DNA from: Phytohabitans aurantiacus
GTDB taxonomy: Bacteria > Actinomycetota > Actinomycetes > Mycobacteriales > Micromonosporaceae
NCBI RefSeq assembly: GCF_027923225.1
Contig: NZ_BSDI01000004.1
Location: forward strand, 125,528-189,527
Reading direction: 5' to 3'
Length of the DNA stretch: 64,000 nt
Below, in pieces: positions 32,824 to 41,769 of this stretch. Both the position numbers and the translations under genes were made by a program. The notes beneath the pieces are model-generated. The model did no database searches and had not been told where the DNA came from. It saw nothing but the letters and a program-made list of their open reading frames with translations. How positions within the stretch are numbered: position 1 is the stretch's first letter; each line of letters starts with the position of its first letter.

Positions 32824-34467
32824 ATGTCCGTCCGTGCCGCGCGAGGCGCCGAACGCTCCGCCCGTGGCTGGCCTCAAGAGGCCGCGCTACGGATGCTGAT
32901 GAACAACCTCGACCCCGACGTGGCCGAGCGCCCCGACGACCTCGTCGTCTACGGCGGCACCGGCAAGGCCGCCCGGGACTGGCCGTCGTACCACGCGCTC
33001 GTGCGCACCCTCACGACCCTCGCGGACGACGAGACGATGCTCGTGCAGTCCGGCCGCCCCGTCGGTGTGTTCCGCACGCACGAGTGGGCCCCACGGGTGC
33101 TGATCGCCAACTCGAACCTGGTCGGCGACTGGTCGACCTGGACCGAGTTCCGCCGGCTGGAGCGGCTCGGCCTCACGATGTACGGCCAGATGACCGCCGG
33201 CTCCTGGATCTACATCGGCACCCAGGGCATCCTGCAGGGCACCTACGAGACGTTCGCGGCCGTCGCCGCCAAGCGGTTCGGCGGGTCGCTCGCCGGCACG
33301 CTCACGCTCACCGCCGGCTGTGGCGGGATGGGCGGCGCGCAGCCCCTGGCCGTCACCATGAACGGTGGCGCCTGCCTCGTCATCGACGTCGACCCGGCGC
33401 GACTCCAGCGGCGCGTGCAGACCCGGTACCTCGACACCGTGGCGTCCACTCTGGACGAGGCGCTCACCACGGTCGCGAACGCCCGCCGGGAGCGCCGCGC
33501 CCTGTCCGTCGGCGTGGTGGGCAACGCCGCCACCGTCTTCCCCGAGCTGCTCCGCCGCGGCGTCGAGATCGACATCGTCACCGACCAGACGAGCGCGCAC
33601 GACCCGCTGGCGTACGTGCCGGAAGGGGTCGACCTCGCCGACGCGCCGGACTACGCCGCGAGCAAGCCCGACGAGTACACCGATCGGGCGCGCGCCTCGA
33701 TGGCGAAGCACGTCGAGGCGATGGTCGGCTTCCTCGACGCGGGCGCCGAGGTCTTCGACTACGGCAACTCGATCCGCGGCGAGGCGCAACTCGGCGGGTA
33801 CGCCCGCGCGTTCGCGTTCCCCGGCTTCGTGCCGGCGTACATCCGGCCGCTGTTCTGCGAGGGCAAGGGCCCGTTCCGGTGGGCGGCACTCTCCGGCGAC
33901 CCGGCCGACATCGCGGCCACCGACCGCGCGGTGCTCGAACTCTTCCCGGAGAACGAGTCGCTGGCCCGCTGGATCAAGCTCGCCGGCGAGCGGGTGGCGT
34001 TCCAGGGACTGCCGGCCCGGATCTGCTGGCTCGGGTACGGCGAGCGCGACCGCGCCGGCACGCGCTTCAACGACATGGTGGGTTCCGGCGAGCTGAAGGC
34101 GCCCGTCGTGATCGGCCGCGACCATCTCGACTGCGGCTCGGTCGCTTCGCCGTACCGGGAGACCGAGGCGATGGCCGACGGCTCCGACGCGATCGCCGAC
34201 TGGCCGCTGCTCAACGCGCTCGTCAACACCGCGTCGGGTGCGTCGTGGGTGTCGATCCACCACGGTGGCGGTGTCGGCATTGGACGGTCGATCCACGCCG
34301 GGCAGGTCTGCGTCGCCGACGGCACGCCGATCGCGCGGGAGAAAATCGAGCGGGTACTGACCAACGATCCCGGCATGGGCGTGATCCGGCACGTGGACGC
34401 CGGATACGAGTCAGCGGCGGACGTCGCCACTACGCGCGGAGTCCGCATCCCCATGGGCGAGTCATGA
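32824..34467 (+). CDS. hutU: Urocanate hydratase
   Basis: 547 residues, normal for HutU. It converts urocanate to 4-imidazolone-5-propionate using tightly bound NAD. Recognisable motifs are LVVYGGTGKAARDW, TAGCGGMGGAQPLAVTMNGG, YGNSIRGEAQ, FVPAYIRPLFCEGKGPFRW and HHGGGVGIGRSIHAG. ATG 32824 follows a G-rich ribosome site (GAAGGGGGGG). Second step of the hut pathway and first enzyme gene of the operon. Confidence 0.97.
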   Translation: MSVRAARGAERSARGWPQEAALRMLMNNLDPDVAERPDDLVVYGGTGKAARDWPSYHALVRTLTTLADDETMLVQSGRPVGVFRTHEWAPRVLIANSNLVGDWSTWTEFRRLERLGLTMYGQMTAGSWIYIGTQGILQGTYETFAAVAAKRFGGSLAGTLTLTAGCGGMGGAQPLAVTMNGGACLVIDVDPARLQRRVQTRYLDTVASTLDEALTTVANARRERRALSVGVVGNAATVFPELLRRGVEIDIVTDQTSAHDPLAYVPEGVDLADAPDYAASKPDEYTDRARASMAKHVEAMVGFLDAGAEVFDYGNSIRGEAQLGGYARAFAFPGFVPAYIRPLFCEGKGPFRWAALSGDPADIAATDRAVLELFPENESLARWIKLAGERVAFQGLPARICWLGYGERDRAGTRFNDMVGSGELKAPVVIGRDHLDCGSVASPYRETEAMADGSDAIADWPLLNALVNTASGASWVSIHHGGGVGIGRSIHAGQVCVADGTPIAREKIERVLTNDPGMGVIRHVDAGYESAADVATTRGVRIPMGES

Positions 34468-35612
34468 CTCGCTTCCGGGAGTTGTGGGATCAGCTCGCCC
34501 CGATCGGGCGCGACCCGGACAGCGGCGGGTACCTGCGGTACGCGTGGACGCCGGCCGAGTTGGCGTGCCGCGAGTGGTTCCGGGCGCAGGCGGACGCGCG
34601 GGACATGCCCGTCGAGGAGGACGGCAACGGAAACCTGATCGCGTGGTACGGCTCGGGCAGCGGGCCGGCCGTGCTCACCGGATCGCACTTCGACTCGGTG
34701 CCGCACGGCGGGGCGTACGACGGTCCACTGGGGATCGTCAGCGCGTTCCTGGCCGTCGACCGGCTGCCGCGTCCCACCGACCGGCCGATCGGCGTCGTCG
34801 CCTTCGCCGAGGAGGAGGGCGCACGGTTCGGCGTGCCCTGTCTCGGGTCGCGGCTGCTCACCGGCGCCATCGAGCCGGCTCGGGCGGCCGCGCTGACCGA
34901 TCGTGCCGGGGTGACCGTCGAGGCGGCTCTGGGCGCTCGGCCCACCGGCAACACCGGCCTGCTCGACCGGGTGAGCCGATACGTGGAACTGCACATCGAG
35001 CAGGGGCGGGCGCTGGAGGTACCGGTCGGCGTGGGCACCGCCATCTGGCCGCACGGCCGGTGGCGCCTGGACTTCGCCGGCGAGGCCAACCACGCCGGCA
35101 CCACGCGCATGGCCGACCGGCGCGACCCGATGCTCACGTACGCGTACACGGTGCTCGCGGCCAACAAGGAGGCTCGGCTCCGAGGCGCGCACGCCACGGT
35201 GGGGCGCGTGTCGGTCGAGCCGAACGCCACGAACGCGGTACCGGCGCTCGTGCGGGGCTGGCTGGACGCCCGTGCCGCCGACGCGGAAACGTTGAGTGGG
35301 CTCGTCGAGGCGGTACACAAGCGGGCGGTCGAGCGGGCCGCACGCGACGGCACGACCGTCACGCTGACTGAAGAGTCGGTCAGCCCGGTCGTCGACTTCG
35401 ACGGCGGGCTCGTCGACAGCTGCGCGAGGCTGCTCGACGCGCCGGTACTCCCGACGGCAGCCGGCCACGACGCCGGGGTGCTGTCAGCACACGTACCCAC
35501 CGTGATGCTCTTCGTGCGCAATCCGACGGGCGTCTCGCACTCCCCCGTGGAGCACGCGACCGACGAAGACTGCGAGGCCGGCATCGAGGCGCTCGCGGCG
35601 GTGCTCGCATGA
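34464..35612 (+). CDS. M20-family amidohydrolase, candidate N-formylglutamate deformylase
   Basis: 382 residues related to allantoate amidohydrolase and N-carbamoyl-amino-acid hydrolases. Dinuclear metal ligands are visible in GSHFDSVPHGGAYDGPLGIV, AFAEEEGARFG, ELHIEQGRALE and GVSHSPVEHA. It overlaps hutU and hutF by four bases each, inside the histidine operon. The pathway needs an enzyme to split N-formyl-L-glutamate (HutG) and none is present, so this hydrolase is the best candidate (inference). Similar M20 genes sit in Streptomyces hut clusters. Confidence 0.88.
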   Translation: MTRFRELWDQLAPIGRDPDSGGYLRYAWTPAELACREWFRAQADARDMPVEEDGNGNLIAWYGSGSGPAVLTGSHFDSVPHGGAYDGPLGIVSAFLAVDRLPRPTDRPIGVVAFAEEEGARFGVPCLGSRLLTGAIEPARAAALTDRAGVTVEAALGARPTGNTGLLDRVSRYVELHIEQGRALEVPVGVGTAIWPHGRWRLDFAGEANHAGTTRMADRRDPMLTYAYTVLAANKEARLRGAHATVGRVSVEPNATNAVPALVRGWLDARAADAETLSGLVEAVHKRAVERAARDGTTVTLTEESVSPVVDFDGGLVDSCARLLDAPVLPTAAGHDAGVLSAHVPTVMLFVRNPTGVSHSPVEHATDEDCEAGIEALAAVLA

Positions 35613-36895
35613 CCACGTATCACGCCGAGTACGCGTGGGTGGACGGCTCACCAGCGCGCGACGTGCTGATCGACGTGGACGGTGGGCGGATCACGACGGT
35701 CACGGCGAACGCCGAGCCCCGCGGCACGCCGCTGCGAGGGCTCACGTTGCCGGGGCTCGCCAACGGGCATTCGCACGCGTTTCATCGGGCGCTGCGGGGA
35801 CGGGCGAACGTGCGGGGCACCTTCTGGCACTGGCGCGAGCGGATGTACGACCTGGCCGCCCGGCTCACCCCGGACACGTACCGCGACCTGGCCCGCGCCA
35901 CGTACGCCGAGATGGCGCTCGCCGGCATCACCTGCGTGGGCGAGTTCCACTACCTGCACCACGGTCCCGGCGGTACGCCCTACGCCGACCCGAACGAGAT
36001 GTCGGCCGTACTGGTCGAAGCCGCCGCCGAAGCGGGCATCCGCATCACACTGCTGGACGCCTGTTATCTTTCCTCCACAGTAGACGGTCAACCACTGTCA
36101 GGCGTACAGGAGCGGTTCGGCGACGGCGACGCCGAGCGCTGGGCCGCCCGCGTCGACGCCCTCAAACCACCGCCCCACGCGCTTGTCGGCGCCGCCATCC
36201 ACTCGGTACGCGCCGTGCCGGCCGCGCAAATCCCCACCGTCGCCGCGCGGGGCGGCCCGCTGCACGTCCACCTCTCCGAGCAGCGCGCCGAAAACGCGGC
36301 ATGCCAGGCGTACCACCACCGCACGCCCACCGAGCTGCTCGCCGACGCGGGAGTGCTCGGCCCGCGTACCACCGCGGTGCACGCCACGCACCTCACCGAC
36401 GGCGACCGCACCGAACTGGGCGACACCAACACCGGCGTGTGCCTGTGCCCCACCACCGAACGCGACCTCGCCGACGGGATCGGGCCGGCCCGCGCGCTCG
36501 CCGACGCGGGCAGCCCGCTCAGCCTCGGCAGCGACAGCCACGCCATCATCGACATTCTCGAAGAGGCCCGCGCGATGGAAATGGACGAGCGGCTGCACAC
36601 CGAACGCCGCGGCCACTTCACCACCGCCGAGCTCGTGGCGGCCGCCACCGCGCACACGGCGCTCGGCTGGCAGGACGCCGGAGCCCTCCTCCCCGGCCAC
36701 CGGGCCGACCTCGTGACGATCACATTGGACAGTCCACGCACCGCCGGCACGGGCCCCGATGGCGTCCTCTTCGCGGCCACCGCCGCCGACGTCACCGGCG
36801 TCGTCGTCGACGGCCGCGAGGTGGTGCGCGACGGGCGCCACCTGACGATCGACGTACCGGCCGCACTCCGCCACGCCATCAAGGCGGTCACATGA
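35609..36895 (+). CDS. hutF: Formimidoylglutamate deiminase
   Basis: 428-residue amidohydrolase-superfamily enzyme that deaminates N-formimidoyl-L-glutamate to N-formylglutamate. Metal motif NGHSHAFHRAL is near the N-terminus, HVHLSEQ and TAVHATHLTD are in the middle, and SLGSDSHAIIDILEEARAME and TERRGHFTTAEL are typical of HutF. Its presence means the pathway runs via N-formylglutamate rather than HutE/formiminoglutamase. Coupled by 4-bp overlaps on both sides. Confidence 0.95.
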   Translation: MTTYHAEYAWVDGSPARDVLIDVDGGRITTVTANAEPRGTPLRGLTLPGLANGHSHAFHRALRGRANVRGTFWHWRERMYDLAARLTPDTYRDLARATYAEMALAGITCVGEFHYLHHGPGGTPYADPNEMSAVLVEAAAEAGIRITLLDACYLSSTVDGQPLSGVQERFGDGDAERWAARVDALKPPPHALVGAAIHSVRAVPAAQIPTVAARGGPLHVHLSEQRAENAACQAYHHRTPTELLADAGVLGPRTTAVHATHLTDGDRTELGDTNTGVCLCPTTERDLADGIGPARALADAGSPLSLGSDSHAIIDILEEARAMEMDERLHTERRGHFTTAELVAAATAHTALGWQDAGALLPGHRADLVTITLDSPRTAGTGPDGVLFAATAADVTGVVVDGREVVRDGRHLTIDVPAALRHAIKAVT

Positions 36896-38058
36896 ATCTT
36901 TTGATAGACAACATCGGCGAGCTGGTCACGAACGAGCCGCGCATGGGGAAGGGGCCGCTCGGGATCGTCCAGCGCGCCGCCATCCTCGTCGAGGACGGCA
37001 CGGTCGCCTGGGTGGGCCGGTCCGCGTACGCCCAGCCGGCCGACCGGCGGCTCGACGCCGAGGGCGCCGCCGTGCTGCCGGGCTTTGTGGACAGTCACGC
37101 CCACCTCGTGTTCGCGGGCGACCGGGCCGCCGAGTTCGCCGCACGGATGGCCGGTGAGCGGTACAACGGCGGCGGCATCCGCACCACCGTCGCCGCCACG
37201 CGGGCGGCCAGCGACGATGACCTGCGCGACACCGCCGGACGGCTGTGCCGCGAAGCGCTGCGGCAGGGCACCACCACGATCGAGATCAAGAGTGGGTACG
37301 GCCTGAGCGTCACCGACGAGGAACGGTCCCTGCGGATCGGCCGCGAGTTCACGGACGAGACGACGTTCCTCGGCGCCCACGTCGTGCCGGCCGAGTACGC
37401 CGACCGCGTCGACGACTATGTCGGCCTGGTCTGCGGCCCGATGTTGCGCGCCGCCGCGCCGTACGCCCGCTGGATCGACGTGTTCTGCGAGCAGGGTGCC
37501 TTCGACGCCGACCACTCCCGGGCGATCCTGACGGTCGGGCAGGCCGCCGGGCTGGGTGTGCGGGTGCACGCCAACCAGCTCGGCGCCGGGCCGGGCGTGC
37601 GGCTGGCCGTCGAGCTGGGCGCCGCCAGCGCCGACCACTGCACACATCTGAGTGCCTCCGATGTGGACGCCCTCGCCAGCTCGTCCACTGTGGCCACACT
37701 CCTGCCGGGTGCCGAGTTCTCGACCCGCTCGCCGTACCCGGACGCCCGCCGGCTGCTCGACGCCCGGGTGACGGTCGCACTGGCCACCGACTGCAACCCC
37801 GGTTCCTCGTACACGTCCTCGATGCCCTTCTGCATCGCGCTCGCGGTGCGCGAGATGGGCATGACCCCGGCGGAGGCGGTCTGGTCCGCCACCGCGGGCG
37901 GCGCGAAGGCGCTGCGCCGCACGGACATCGGCGTCCTGCGACCCGGCGCCCGAGCCGACCTGACCGTGCTCGACGCACCGTCCCACCTGCACCTGGCCTA
38001 CCGGCCGGGCGTTCCACTCATCCGCCACGTCATGCACAACGGGGTGCTGCTCGAATGA
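36892..38058 (+). CDS. hutI: Imidazolonepropionase
   Basis: 388 residues, normal length. It hydrolyses 4-imidazolone-5-propionate to formimidoylglutamate. Metal ligands in DSHAHLVFAGDR, IEIKSGYGLS with the substrate-contacting region, VHANQLG and ATDCNPGSSYTSSMP are characteristic. ATG 36892 overlaps the hutF stop. Third step of the pathway, fourth enzyme gene of the operon. Confidence 0.96.
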   Translation: MNLLIDNIGELVTNEPRMGKGPLGIVQRAAILVEDGTVAWVGRSAYAQPADRRLDAEGAAVLPGFVDSHAHLVFAGDRAAEFAARMAGERYNGGGIRTTVAATRAASDDDLRDTAGRLCREALRQGTTTIEIKSGYGLSVTDEERSLRIGREFTDETTFLGAHVVPAEYADRVDDYVGLVCGPMLRAAAPYARWIDVFCEQGAFDADHSRAILTVGQAAGLGVRVHANQLGAGPGVRLAVELGAASADHCTHLSASDVDALASSSTVATLLPGAEFSTRSPYPDARRLLDARVTVALATDCNPGSSYTSSMPFCIALAVREMGMTPAEAVWSATAGGAKALRRTDIGVLRPGARADLTVLDAPSHLHLAYRPGVPLIRHVMHNGVLLE

Positions 38059-39590
38059 CCATCACCGTACTTCCCACCGGGGTCTCCCCCGCCGACGTCC
38101 ACACCGTCGCTCGCTCCACCGCGCGGGTGACGCTGGCACCGTCCACACTGGACGCCATGACCACGAGCCGCGACATCGTCGACCGCATCGAGCGCGACGG
38201 CCGGCCCGTCTACGGCGTCTCCACCGGCTTCGGCGCGCTGGCCAACACGTTCATCGAGCCGGAGCGGCGTGCCGAGCTCCAGCACGCGCTGATCCGGTCG
38301 CACGCGTCCGGCGTCGGCGCGCCCATGCCCCGCGAGGTCGTGCGGGCGATGATGCTACTGCGGGTGCGCTCGCTGGCGCTGGGGCGCTCCGGCGTACGCC
38401 CGCTCATCGCACAGTCGCTCGTCGACCTGCTCAACCACGACATCACACCGTGGGTTCCCGAGCACGGCTCGCTCGGCGCGTCCGGCGACCTCGCACCGCT
38501 CGCCCACTGCGCGCTGGTGCTGCTGGGCGAGGGCTGGGTACTGGACAAGTCTGGCGCGCGCCTCGACGGTGGCGAAGCGCTGCACCGTGCCGGGCTCCGC
38601 CCGATCGAGCTGTCCTCAAAGGAGGGTCTCGCGCTCATCAACGGCACCGACGGCATGCTCGGCATGCTGCTGCTGGCGATCGAGGACGCCGGGCACCTCT
38701 TCACGATGGCCGACGTGACCGCCGCGCTCGCCATCGAGGCGATGCTCGGCACCGATCGGCCGTTCCTGCCGGAGTTGCACGCGATCCGGCCACACCCCGG
38801 GCAGGCGGTGTCGGCGGCGAACATCCATCGCCTGCTCCAGAACTCGGGAGTGATGGACTCGCACCGCAACGACATGGTGCACGCCGTGCAGGACGCGTAC
38901 TCGATGCGCTGCGCGCCCCAGGTGGCCGGCGCCGCTCGCGACACGCTCGGGTTCGCCGCCTCGGTGGCCGACCGCGAGTTGGCAAGCGTGGTCGACAACC
39001 CGGTCGTACTGCCCGACGGCCGCGTCGAGTCCACCGGCAACTTCCACGGTGCTCCCCTCGGCTTCGCGGCGGACTTCCTCGCGATCGCGGCGGCCGAGGT
39101 CGGTGCGATCGCGGAGCGCCGGGTCGATCGCCTGCTCGACGTGTGCCGCTCCCGCGAGCTGCCGGCGTTCCTCACCCCTGACCCGGGAGTCAACTCCGGC
39201 CTGATGATCGCCCAGTACACCGCCGCCGGCATCGTCGCCGAGAACCGGCGGCTCGCGTCACCGGCCTCAGTGGACTCCGTGCCCACGTCCGGCATGCAGG
39301 AGGATCACGTCTCGATGGGGTGGGCGGCGGCGGTCAAACTGCGCCGCGTGCTCGACAACCTGACCAGCCTGCTGGCCGTCGAGCTGCTCGCCGGCGTACG
39401 CGGTCTGCAGTTGCGCGCGCCGCTGACACCGTCGCCCGCTGGCCGGCTCGCGACGGCCGCGGTCGAGCGCTTCGCCGGCACGCCCGGACCCGACGTGTTC
39501 CTCGCCCCGGTCCTCGAACAGGCCCGGTCAGCGGTGGCCGGCCGCTCGTTGCGCGAGGCGATCGAGCGAGAACTGGGCCCCCTCCTCTAA
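38055..39590 (+). CDS. hutH: Histidine ammonia-lyase
   Basis: 511 residues. It eliminates ammonia from L-histidine to give urocanate, the first step. The self-forming MIO cofactor triad Ala-Ser-Gly is in GSLGASGDLAPLAH (about residues 139-145), and YGVSTGFGAL carries the catalytic Tyr region. GMQEDHVSMGWAAA is also typical. Last gene of the operon; a perfect 24-bp-arm palindrome starts eight bases after the stop. Confidence 0.97.
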   Translation: MTITVLPTGVSPADVHTVARSTARVTLAPSTLDAMTTSRDIVDRIERDGRPVYGVSTGFGALANTFIEPERRAELQHALIRSHASGVGAPMPREVVRAMMLLRVRSLALGRSGVRPLIAQSLVDLLNHDITPWVPEHGSLGASGDLAPLAHCALVLLGEGWVLDKSGARLDGGEALHRAGLRPIELSSKEGLALINGTDGMLGMLLLAIEDAGHLFTMADVTAALAIEAMLGTDRPFLPELHAIRPHPGQAVSAANIHRLLQNSGVMDSHRNDMVHAVQDAYSMRCAPQVAGAARDTLGFAASVADRELASVVDNPVVLPDGRVESTGNFHGAPLGFAADFLAIAAAEVGAIAERRVDRLLDVCRSRELPAFLTPDPGVNSGLMIAQYTAAGIVAENRRLASPASVDSVPTSGMQEDHVSMGWAAAVKLRRVLDNLTSLLAVELLAGVRGLQLRAPLTPSPAGRLATAAVERFAGTPGPDVFLAPVLEQARSAVAGRSLREAIERELGPLL

Positions 39591-39598
39591 CCCCACCC

Positions 39599-39652
39599 GT
39601 GATCAGGGCGTCCCTCAAGTCGTTAGAGCGACTTGAGGGACGCCCTGATCAC
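39599..39652. repeat. 50-bp intergenic palindrome, copy 1
   Basis: Perfect 24-bp arms (39599-39622 with 39629-39652) around loop TTAGAG. The arm begins GTGATCAGGGCGTCCCTC. It lies between convergent hutH and rdgB, and the TGA stop of rdgB (39649-39651) is within it. Two further copies are at 46326 and 63894. It probably acts as a bidirectional terminator. Confidence 0.9.
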
Positions 39653-40263
39653 GCTGCTAGGAGGGTCTTCGCGATCACCTTGGCGAGGGCGCGGAACGCC
39701 TTGCCCCGATGGCTGATCGCGTCTTTCTCCTCGGGGGTCAGCTCGGCGTTCGTCCTGGTCTGGTCCTCCGCCACGAAGATCGGGTCGTAGCCGAACCCAC
39801 CCTCGCCGCGCGGCCCCCGGATCAGCCGGCCGGCCTGCCGCCCGTCGACCAGGTGCTCCTTGCCGCCCGGCAGCACCAGCGCCGCCGCGCACACGAACGC
39901 CGCCCCGCGGTTCTCGTCCGGCAGGTCGGAGATCTGGGCGAGCACCAACTCCAGGTTGGCCTTGTCGTCACCGTGCCGCCCGGCCCAGCGGGCGCTGAAC
40001 ACTCCCGGCATGCCAGAGAGCGCGTCCACCGCCAGCCCGGAGTCGTCAGCGACCGTCGGCAGCCCCGTGTACTTGACGCCCTCGCGCGCCTTGAGCAGCG
40101 CGTTCTCGCCGAACGTCAGGCCGGTCTCCGGCGCCTCCGGGTATTCCGGCACGTCGCCGAGCCCGACGAGCTCGATCGCGTGCCGGCCGAGCGCGTGGTC
40201 GAGGATGCGCTGCAACTCGACGAGCTTCTTCGCGTTGCGGGTGGCGAGCAGCAGTTTCGTCAT
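39649..40263 (-). CDS. rdgB: XTP/dITP pyrophosphatase (Ham1/RdgB)
   Basis: 204 residues. It removes non-canonical purine nucleotides (ITP, XTP). Motifs: LLLATRNAKKLVELQRIL at the N-terminus, PETGLTFGENALLKAREG, VADDSGLAVDALSGMPGVFS and GGFGYDPIFVAEDQ. The gene ends inside palindrome copy 1, and the last codons (TLLAA-stop) run into its right arm. Follows rph in the same direction, as in mycobacteria. Confidence 0.96.
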   Translation of the reverse strand: MTKLLLATRNAKKLVELQRILDHALGRHAIELVGLGDVPEYPEAPETGLTFGENALLKAREGVKYTGLPTVADDSGLAVDALSGMPGVFSARWAGRHGDDKANLELVLAQISDLPDENRGAAFVCAAALVLPGGKEHLVDGRQAGRLIRGPRGEGGFGYDPIFVAEDQTRTNAELTPEEKDAISHRGKAFRALAKVIAKTLLAA

Positions 40264-40294
40264 GCGTCACCGCCCGCAGCCGGCACCGCCGCGG

Positions 40295-41020
40295 TCATGC
40301 GAGTGCCGCCTGCTGGATCGCGGCCAGCTCGCGGCAGCCGGCCACACCCAGGTCGAGCAGCGCGTCGAGCTGTGCCCGGTCGAACACGCCGGACTCGCCC
40401 GTGCCCTGCACCTCGACGAAGTCACCCGCGCCGGTGCAGACGATGTTCATGTCGACCTCGGCGGTCACGTCTTCCTCGTAGCAGAGGTCGAGCCGCGCTT
40501 CACCCTTGATGACCCCGACGCTCACCGCCGCCACCGACCGGTGCACCGCGTCGCCGGGCTTTCCGGCGAGCAGCCCCCGCTTCGCCATCCAGGTGACCGC
40601 GTCGTGCAGCGCGACGTACGCCCCCGTGATCGCCGCGGTGCGGGTGCCGCCGTCGGCCTGGAGCACGTCACAGTCCAGCACGACGGAGTTTTCGCCGAAC
40701 GCCTTCAGGTCGATGCACGCCCGCAGGCTGCGGCCGATCAGGCGGGAGATCTCGTGCGTGCGACCACCCACGCGCCCCTTGATGCTCTCCCGGTCAGATC
40801 GGGTCGTCGTGGCGCGTGGCAGCATGCTGTACTCGGCCGTCACCCAGCCGAGGCCGGAGCCCTTACGCCAGCGGGGCACGCCCTCGGTGACGCTCGCCGT
40901 GCACAGCACTCTGGTGGCGCCGAACTCCACCAGGACCGAGCCTTCGGGGTGCACGCTCCACTGCCGGGTCAGCGTCACCGGACGCAGTTGGTCGGGCTGC
41001 CGCCCATCAGGTCGTCCCAT
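40295..41020 (-). CDS. rph: Ribonuclease PH
   Basis: 241 residues. Phosphorolytic 3'-5' exoribonuclease that trims tRNA 3' ends. The N-terminal RPDGRQPDQLRPVTLTRQW and VLVEFGATRVLCTASVTEGV, the phosphate-binding GGRTHEISRLIGRSLRA and VLDCDVLQADGGTRTAAITG are diagnostic. It precedes rdgB by 31 bp, a conserved pairing in actinobacteria. Confidence 0.97.
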   Translation of the reverse strand: MGRPDGRQPDQLRPVTLTRQWSVHPEGSVLVEFGATRVLCTASVTEGVPRWRKGSGLGWVTAEYSMLPRATTTRSDRESIKGRVGGRTHEISRLIGRSLRACIDLKAFGENSVVLDCDVLQADGGTRTAAITGAYVALHDAVTWMAKRGLLAGKPGDAVHRSVAAVSVGVIKGEARLDLCYEEDVTAEVDMNIVCTGAGDFVEVQGTGESGVFDRAQLDALLDLGVAGCRELAAIQQAALA

Positions 41021-41069
41021 GCCGCCACCCTAGTGTTCGCGCTCGGGTCGGAGCTCGCGGCACCCCAAT

Positions 41070-41088
41070 GTAGTACATCAGGTAGTAC
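41070..41088 (+). promoter_or_regulatory. Direct repeats upstream of antitoxin gene
   Basis: GTAGTAC occurs at 41070-41076 and 41082-41088, 12 bp apart, ten bases before the antitoxin ATG. Plausible autoregulatory operator of the toxin-antitoxin module. Confidence 0.45.
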
Positions 41089-41098
41089 GATCGCGGGT

Positions 41099-41371
41099 AT
41101 GGATCAGATCCCCATCAGGACGCTCAACCAGCAGACCGCTGAGGTGCTGGCGCGCGTCGAGCATGGCGAGATCGTCGAGGTGACCAACCGCGGTCGACCC
41201 ATCGCGCGCATCGTGCCGATCGCTCCAGACGCCATGTTGGACCTGGTCGCGTCGGGGGTCGCGGTCCCGCCCACGGTTACCGGTCCGATTCCGATGCCCG
41301 CGACGCCGGCGAGCCCCGGCTCGGAGGCGGGCGCGCTGCTGACCGAACTGCGCGACGAGGAGCGCTGGTGA
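41099..41371 (+). CDS. Phd/YefM-type antitoxin, module 2
   Basis: 90 residues starting at ATG 41099: IRTLNQQTAEVLARVEHGEI and VTNRGRPIARIVPI form the Phd/YefM DNA-binding fold. A longer C-terminal linker with several prolines and an acidic tail (LLTELRDEERW) should bind the toxin. Its TGA overlaps the GTG of the downstream toxin by four bases. Confidence 0.9.
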   Translation: MDQIPIRTLNQQTAEVLARVEHGEIVEVTNRGRPIARIVPIAPDAMLDLVASGVAVPPTVTGPIPMPATPASPGSEAGALLTELRDEERW

Positions 41372-41769
41372 TCTACCTTGACACCGCCGCGCTCGTGAAG
41401 CTGACACGCGTCGAGGCAGAGACCGCCGCGCTGACCACGTGGCTCAACGACCGCACAGCCGAGCCGCTCGTCGCGTCGGCGCTCGTCGAGGTGGAGCTGC
41501 CTCGGGCCCTGCGCCGATCGGAGCCGGGCGTGCTCGGCGCCGTCGCGGGGGTCGTCGCACGGCTGTACCGGATCGAGATCAACGCGGCGGTTCGAGCCAC
41601 CGCCGGGGCGTACACCGACCCGAACCTCCGGTCACTCGACGCGATCCACCTGGCCACAGCGGAGTTGCTGGTCGCCTCCGGCAAGTCGCTGAGCGCGTTC
41701 GTCACCTACGACAAGCGGCTGGCGGTCGCCGCTGATCACGCCGGCTTGCCGGTGATCGCGCCGGGCTGA
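41368..41769 (+). CDS. vapC: VapC-type PIN-domain toxin, module 2
   Basis: 133-residue PIN ribonuclease. The four acidic positions are in YLDTAALVKL, SALVEVELPRAL, LRSLDAIHLATA and FVTYDKRLAVAA. It is paired with the antitoxin upstream and only distantly similar to module 1. The 3' end overlaps the convergent SGNH hydrolase gene by 34 bp. Confidence 0.92.
   Translation: MIYLDTAALVKLTRVEAETAALTTWLNDRTAEPLVASALVEVELPRALRRSEPGVLGAVAGVVARLYRIEINAAVRATAGAYTDPNLRSLDAIHLATAELLVASGKSLSAFVTYDKRLAVAADHAGLPVIAPG

Noticed and set aside
32887..38037. Long minus-strand open frames opposite the hut genes
   Set aside because: Typical antisense frames in GC-rich DNA; no domains, starts or ribosome sites, and the plus strand encodes intact hut enzymes.
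39860..41098. Plus-strand frame reading through rdgB and rph into the antitoxin
   Set aside because: Opposite strand to two clear housekeeping genes; the antitoxin is complete from ATG 41099.
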